From contig JAJGOT010000003.1 of NCBI GenBank assembly GCA_022457155.1, positions 1,137,501 through 1,201,500 on the forward strand: a stretch of DNA of 64,000 bases. Direction: 5' to 3'. This DNA is from Cladopsammia gracilis (Eukaryota > Cnidaria > Anthozoa > Scleractinia > Dendrophylliidae). Below are positions 58,998 to 64,000 of the stretch, in pieces. Position 1 is the stretch's first letter. The number at the start of each line of letters is the position of its first letter. The translations under genes and the position numbers were made by a program. The notes under the pieces are model-generated. The model was not told where the DNA came from. It did not search any database and was given only the letters and a program-made list of their open reading frames with translations.

Positions 58998-59709
58998 TGA
59001 GTGACACAAACTTCTTTTGTGCCGGCGAATGACATTTATATAATCTTTGTATCCATTTACTCAATAGAAGGGACACTTCTGTTAACGGGACAGAGACAGT
59101 TTTTGAGCGTCCCGAATGCTGTTTCAGCCTCCATAAGGGGACAAACAACTTGCTAATGGGTTCTTAAAATCACACCAAAGCACTTTTTTCGGCGGAATAT
59201 GCGATGCATACAGGCAAATGGAACACAACAATTTAAGGGATAAGTCATCATTTCATCAAAAACAAGAAAAGCGCAAGTGAGAATTTAAAGACTTACCAGG
59301 GGACTTGTCTCAGGGAATTTCACGTCCTAGTTATACAGTAATGTGATATAACCAGTTGTTCATGTTTCAGCCTGTATTTCAAAATAAAAACAAATATAAA
59401 TTGTATTTTGAACTGTAATGGGCTATTACAGTAATCAACAAGTGGCAAGAAAACACAGAATTTGTACAGCGTAATGTTGATATTGCAGCAGGCAGTTTTG
59501 TTTAGGTGGTTTAAAAAGTGTTAACGACGCCAGCAAACCCTCCATTGAGTACCATTAAGGGGACTATATACCTTGTCCCTCTATTAAGAGGACACTTTAC
59601 CTTGTCCCCTGCCTTGTCCCTCTATTTGCGGACACTTTTTCTTGTCCATCCGTTAAGAGGACACTTTTCCTTGTCCTCAGGGTGTCCCATTCAAAGAGAT
59701 TCCACTGTA
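58998..59709. mobile_element. Pogo/Tigger-like MITE, left end deleted (unit 3)
   Basis: Same element as 45737-46538 with the right edge GATTCCACTGTA kept. A deletion joins CGCTCGGATGA to GTGACACAAAC, removing the left terminus. An extra CTTGTCCC...GGACACTTT repeat is present near 59577-59640. Confidence 0.55.
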
Positions 59710-60319
59710 GCCCCTATATTGAGTCGCTTGAAGCCAGCGCAGCAATCACGATCTAATCCAAGGAAATGCGTGTTAATTTCGCTTGGTTTAGAATTCGCAT
59801 GTATCTTAGCCACTGCTTGTTGACATTGAACATTTGCGTAATGAAGGATACCACACCACTTATCATGGTTATACCCCTTGACTCCTGATTGCCGCCAAGT
59901 TCTAAGATATAAAAAGAGTTCAAAATTCAAGTTATTACAAGTCAGGTCTAACTCAAGAAACGAAAGAGTTCACCAAGTGCGTTGTGGGTGATGCATAGTT
60001 CAGATGACTTTAACGAGAGAGATCCACCTTTCCAATCACCATGTTCGATGTGGCATAACATATTAATTACACGATACCCGCACCAGCAGCCATTACTAGC
60101 TAAGAAATGCCAAAAATTGTTGTGATACGATAAATAAATCCTTTTTAAAAGGATTCAAAGTATACAGCCGTCAGTGATTTCCTGTTTTTTCATTTGTATG
60201 CGCCGGCAATTCTCAGACCCAAGCCCTTCGATTTAAGTGAAAACCATGTCGACGTCCTGGTCTCACTGACACTATAGTCGCTTCTCATGTCCTCAGACAT
60301 GTCTTGTATCTCTGGTAAG

Positions 60320-60574
60320 AAGTCCGCGTCACGAAGTTGTATTATATATTAATCATTTTGGACAGTTGAAACGAGATACCTATCGGTTTTGTTTGTACAG
60401 TGACATTTAGTTGATTGGCATTTGAACCTTTCAATCTAGGGCGTATATACACGCAAGTAATTAGTGCAGTTTAAGTACGAATCGATCGCTTCAAAGGTAA
60501 AGGTGTAAATAGTGCACAAATCGAATAAACGAATTTCAATTTACGAACTTCGGTAATGGCGCCCAACGTGGGGC
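60320..60574 (+). mobile_element. LTR fragment with primer-binding site (unit 3)
   Basis: Counterpart of 47160-47460. The primer-binding site TGGCGCCCAACGTGGGGC is at 60557-60574. The left part and the last bases of the LTR differ by small deletions. Confidence 0.6.
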
Positions 60575-61172
60575 AGTAAATCACGACCTTGGGGTCTAGG
60601 GGTACCATAAAGCTTTGCAAATATTGCAATGTTAGAAAATAATGCCGAGGGCATGACAGAACTCACTTACTCAATAAATTTCAACTTTAAGTTACATCTC
60701 ATGTCCAAATAGAAACGGCAACTTCACGAAAGGTATTATAATGATAAGGGAGGCAAGTTTGAATTGAAATTCATTCACCGCAAGGTCAGCATAAGAGTGA
60801 TCACGTGGCTATTTTTTAACTGGAAAAGAAACTAACGTCGTGTGCAACGGACCTTTAATTCTAGAGAATGTCTGGCATCATGAACGTATCCTTTAGTGTC
60901 GCTATATTATGATCATGGATTTCTTCCACTCTTCGCAGACAGTCCAGAAGATTGGAAACATTGAGTTCCCTCAGCATTGCGGAAAGGAGGAATGGATGGG
61001 ACCACTGTACAAGTGGATCGCATTTTACACAGACGAAGTCAAAGACTTTCTGGAAAGGCTCGCTGATGTGGAAGATGAAGGTAACCATGACAACTGTCTG
61101 TCAAACAATGTCTGTTTACTACGAACTATCAACACATCCAACGTAAACACTAGTCAAAATAAAATTATGCAG

Positions 61173-61455
61173 TAGTCCAAGGAATGACCACGATCTTCGT
61201 TGCGAATATGACGTCCCGAGACAACTCACACGTGAGACCGCTTTCTAGAATAATCACGGGCTTGACATTTTAAACTGAGTAATGGCGGCCGGATTTTCGG
61301 TGGTTTTCGGCGGTTTTCGGCCAGTAATTTCTAGATTCAGTCAGCTTATATCGTTCTAAATTATAGCGATTTATGTTATTATGAACTCATTGGATAAACT
61401 GAAGTAAAAAAAAAGTCGAAAAGAAAGACAAAAAATTTCGTCGTAGTACCACTTT
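61173..61455. mobile_element. Unclassified insertion in intron 14''
   Basis: About 280 bp not present at the matching site of unit 2 (near 48092-48105). It holds a GGTTTTCGGCGGTTTTCGG short repeat and an A-rich stretch near 61407. No clear termini. Confidence 0.5.
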
Positions 61456-61594
61456 AAGATGTAATGAATATGCAAGATGACGTGTGCCACACGTCATCTC
61501 GAATACCAAGTAAGACGCCACGGTAACACAGTGTCCTTCTTAAAATTCCTGGAAGTCGACTTCACCTAATTAAACGATTTCTTTACCTACGTCA

Positions 61595-61907
61595 CAGGAC
61601 GAAATAATGAATTTACTAATCTTTAAGACAATATTAAATTTTACTTAAAGGTATCGAAAATCTTTAAGTTGAGACGTAAATACTCTTAAATGTATTAAAG
61701 TAAGTAGGTATCTTTAAAATGTGTTTAAGAACATTTAAGTTATCTTTAATTCAATTTTTCAACAACTTAAAGGCAACTTAAATTGTTCATAACTTGCTTT
61801 AAGTGTTGTCAAGTATAGGCTTATTTAAGTAATAACGGTGCATAGTCGAAATTGTTCGTTAAATTTTCTTTACCTTTACTTGCACTTAAAATCGTTATTT
61901 CGTCCTG
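61595..61907. mobile_element. CAGGACGAAAT MITE full of CTTTAA motifs, unit 3 only
   Basis: The ends CAGGACGAAATAA and TTATTTCGTCCTG are inverted. The interior has more than ten CTTTAA/TTAAAG-like motifs in both orientations. Unit 2 has the uninterrupted site (TTTACGTACCC near 48230). Confidence 0.8.
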
Positions 61908-62192
61908 CGTACCCTTGTATATTTAGTTCCAGGCTGTGACCACAGGCGAACTGTGTTTAGTCTGTCACTAATCATCAAGGAAGGTTACGTCAAGAAGTGT
62001 CGCTACAGGGATTCCAGGCTGCCAAAACCATACAAGTTCAAAAAGCGCTACTGTTGGCTGAGCACGGAAAACTTCCTTTACGCTAAAACAAATGATTCAC
62101 AGGTAAGCAGAAGGGTCCGTTCGGGACTGCGATATGTTACGAAAACTGCGCACCACCACTGAAAGCAACATCTCGAAGGATGAAATGAGTTA

Positions 62193-62591
62193 GGGGCCGA
62201 TTACATGGCGAATTTCAGCCCGGGCTGAGATTTCAGCCCGGTCAACCGGGCTGAAATTTCGTTGTGATTACATGACAAATTTCAGCCCGGGCGCCAAGTT
62301 TGAAATTGAGCGGGAAAATTGATAACGAGAATCAAAATGGCGTCACTGCGCATGCCGAAATTCACTTTTCAGCCCGGGCTGAAATTCTGATGCGATTACA
62401 TGGCGAATTTCAGCCCGTTTGGCCGGGCTGAAAATTCCAGCCCGGTTTCTGAAACCGGGCTGGAATTTTCAGCCCGGGCTGAAACTTTGTTCATGTAATC
62501 GCTAACTTCATTTTAAGAGGATTTATTTCGGAAGCCGGGCTGAAATCTCAGCCCGGTCAACCGGGCTGAAATTCGCCATGTAATCGGCCCC
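62193..62591. mobile_element. PIF/Harbinger-like MITE with TTA target duplication, unit 3 only
   Basis: It is flanked by TTA (62190-62192, 62592-62594), with inverted ends GGGGCCGATTACATGGCG and CGCCATGTAATCGGCCCC. The interior is many CAGCCCGGGCTGA phrases. Units 1 and 2 show the empty site GAGTTATACAAC. Confidence 0.88.
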
Positions 62592-62654
62592 TTATACAAC
62601 TGAATTGTTTTATCATTTGTGGGATGAAGCATCATAACCTGAAGCCGCTCATAA

Positions 62655-62972
62655 CCATTATTTGTTTATTTAATTGACGTGTGCATTTAGTTCGTTAAAT
62701 AACGTCTTAATTTCACTTTGCATTATTTTCCTTACTTATTTGTGTTGTCCGTGACTGTGCTCACATTGTGGGTGGCTCCTCCTAAAATGTTTTGCAATTG
62801 GTATAGGATTTAATGGAGCCGTAACCAATTGTAGAATTGCACACATTTACGACACAGAGTAGAATTGTGAACAGTTACCTTGTGAGTAGAATTGTGAACA
62901 GTTACGACACAGAGATATATATTTTTTTAGCAACTACTGTGATTTGCAGTCTGTCCATTTGAATTGAATAAT
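62655..62972. mobile_element. Unclassified insertion with an internal minisatellite, unit 3 only
   Basis: It splits CGCTCATAA/TCAGTTGTG of unit 2 and is bordered by ATAA on both sides. It contains about three copies of a GTAGAATTGTGAACAGTTAC-like unit near 62831-62915. Confidence 0.6.
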
Positions 62973-63327
62973 CAGTTGTGTTTTCTTTCGCAGACAAGGC
63001 AATTTCTACCGACAAGAAAAATTCTTGCAATTGAGCGAGTTGACGAGTCAGCTTTTCAGAAGCCAAACGTGTTCCAAGTGGTCAGTAAAGATTACGAAGA
63101 CACTGTTCAAATCCTCTATCTCGCCGCGCAGGTAAGCACATCTCTTGTCCAATTAATTGTGCAAATGAACATACACATATATTTTGAATAATTTTGAATT
63201 GTTTACTTTTATTCAGGATGTAAATGAAATGAATCAGTGGCTATCAGCGATAAGGAAGACGACAATTTCCAATCCCAAAATACTGAGCTATTTCCACCCG
63301 GAAGTGTTTCACAAAAATAAGTGGACA

Positions 63328-63459
63328 TGCTGCAAACGTGCACTCAGACAAGGTTAGTACAACTGATCACATGCTGCAAACGTGCACTCAGACAAGGTTA
63401 GTACAACTGATCACGTGCTGCAAACGTGCACTCAGACAAGGTTAGTACAACTGATCACA
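63328..63459. repeat. Exon-17-donor unit in three copies (unit 3)
   Basis: Three 44-bp copies of TGCTGCAAACGTGC...GTTAGTACAACTGATCAC, each with an AAG/GTTAGT donor; units 1 and 2 have two. Confidence 0.9.
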
Positions 63460-63584
63460 TGCTCGACCATTTACCTCATTGCAGGAAATCAGAGATTTAA
63501 CTCTGTGGTAAAATGTCCTACTGAGTGTTAACCCCAATAAGCAAAGGCGGAAAACACGAGGAAAAGAAAAATATAATTGACCTC

Positions 63585-63585
<1 letters not shown>

Positions 63586-63620
<35 letters not shown>

Positions 63621-64000
63621 TTACATACATGTTTTTATTAAACTTTACATAACTTACTTACATTGATTCACGAATTACATCATTATACTAACAGTATTTA
63701 CATCACTTGCTATACTAAGTACATTATTTACAAGCGATACTTACACATCTGACTACTCACATTACTTATTTACACAGTTAATAACAATGGTGAAAAAAGG
63801 GGTTTAAAAACATTGTGCCAGTCATTACAGGGCATTTTCGCCAACTTCTACTGAAGGATATTGCTACAGGAGGAGGGGAAGGAGGGGAACGGAGGGGGGG
63901 GGGGGGGATCTCTTACCAAAGAGTGTCTAGGAGTTTCCATTTTTTTGGGGAGAGTGTCACCCGCTTTGACTTCGATTTCATAAATTGTTTTAAGGTATCG
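63586..64000 (-). mobile_element. Antisense retro-insertion starting with poly(T)
   Basis: A run of 30 T (63586-63615) breaks sequence that continues in unit 2 (TTGACCTTGAACCC near 49139). Read on the minus strand this is a poly(A) tail, with AATAAA-like TTTATT on the plus strand near 63635. The body runs past the window and is not recognised; a 15-G run lies near 63893-63907. Confidence 0.55.

Larger units (their letters stand above)
60152..63352 (+). pseudogene. Unit 3 copy of RasGAP exons 13-17, dead GAP exon but open PH/Btk exons
   Basis: Exon 13'' (from 60152) reads FLFFHLYAPAI, lacking the Arg of the FLR motif, and ends at TAG 60275-60277. Exons 14'' (60939-61080), 15'' (61933-62102), 16'' (62994-63131) and 17'' (63217-63352) are open, have AG/GT borders, and keep the parental phases; exon 14'' is one codon shorter. 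They encode the PH domain and the start of the Btk motif ([19 protein letters not shown]). No exons 1-12 exist in this unit. It is best called a partial gene copy. Because phases match, the parent exon 13 could in principle splice to exon 14'' and use this alternative 3' end. Confidence 0.85.
54541..64000. repeat. Tandem segmental duplication, unit 3 (runs off the window)
   Basis: Holds TRIM copy 3 and copies of RasGAP exons 13-17; exon 18 would lie beyond 64000. It carries at least five insertions not found in unit 2. Confidence 0.85.

Overview
This is a 64 kb window of animal nuclear DNA. It is AT-rich and packed with introns and non-autonomous transposons. The gene content (HCFC1R1-like, MOZART2-like, RASA4/CAPRI-like, TRIM-NHL), GT-AG introns, tRNA-derived SINEs and very many MITE-like inverted repeats fit a cnidarian. 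My best guess is an anthozoan such as a stony coral; that is an inference from overall character, not a proof.

Layout. (1) 259-529 (-) is the first coding exon of an unidentified, probably mitochondrial protein, head-to-head with the next gene. (2) 1052-10642 (+) is a seven-exon gene whose predicted 400-residue product resembles HCFC1R1/HPIP, with a D-H-N-Y host-cell-factor-binding motif. (3) 12994-13407 (-) is a single-exon MOZART2 (MZT2) homologue. (4) 16698-38624 (+) is a complete 18-exon Ras GTPase-activating protein of the GAP1 family (RASA4/CAPRI-like: C2-C2-RasGAP-PH-Btk). All exon phases join to give 829 residues. (5) Inside intron 11 of that gene, on the same strand, sits an intronless TRIM-NHL gene (27826-30006).

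The most striking structure starts there. A block of about 13-14 kb, holding the TRIM-NHL gene plus the 3' exons of the RasGAP gene, is present three times in tandem: unit 1 about 27.65-41.46 kb, unit 2 about 41.46-54.54 kb, and unit 3 from about 54.54 kb past the window end. Unit 1 holds the working RasGAP 3' end. Unit 2 has a TRIM gene with a premature stop and RasGAP exons with frameshifts. Unit 3 has an intact TRIM gene and open PH/Btk exons behind a dead GAP exon. Exon 12 is not found in units 2 and 3. Units 2 and 3 are closer to each other than to unit 1, so two duplication rounds are likely.

The duplicated units work as a natural dating experiment. A LINE and a SINE are found only in unit 1. 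A TTAA-flanked piggyBac-like element, a LINE tail with a microsatellite and a MITE are found only in unit 2. A Harbinger-like MITE and several others are found only in unit 3. An LTR fragment with a tRNA-Lys-type primer-binding site is shared by units 2 and 3 only. In several cases the empty site can be read in a sister unit.

Introns and intergenic DNA elsewhere are largely MITEs, often nested: a 1.96 kb element with a 9-bp target duplication and heptamer arrays, two copies of a TTAA-flanked element, and several palindromic families. No CRISPR array, operon structure, rRNA gene or functional tRNA gene was seen.
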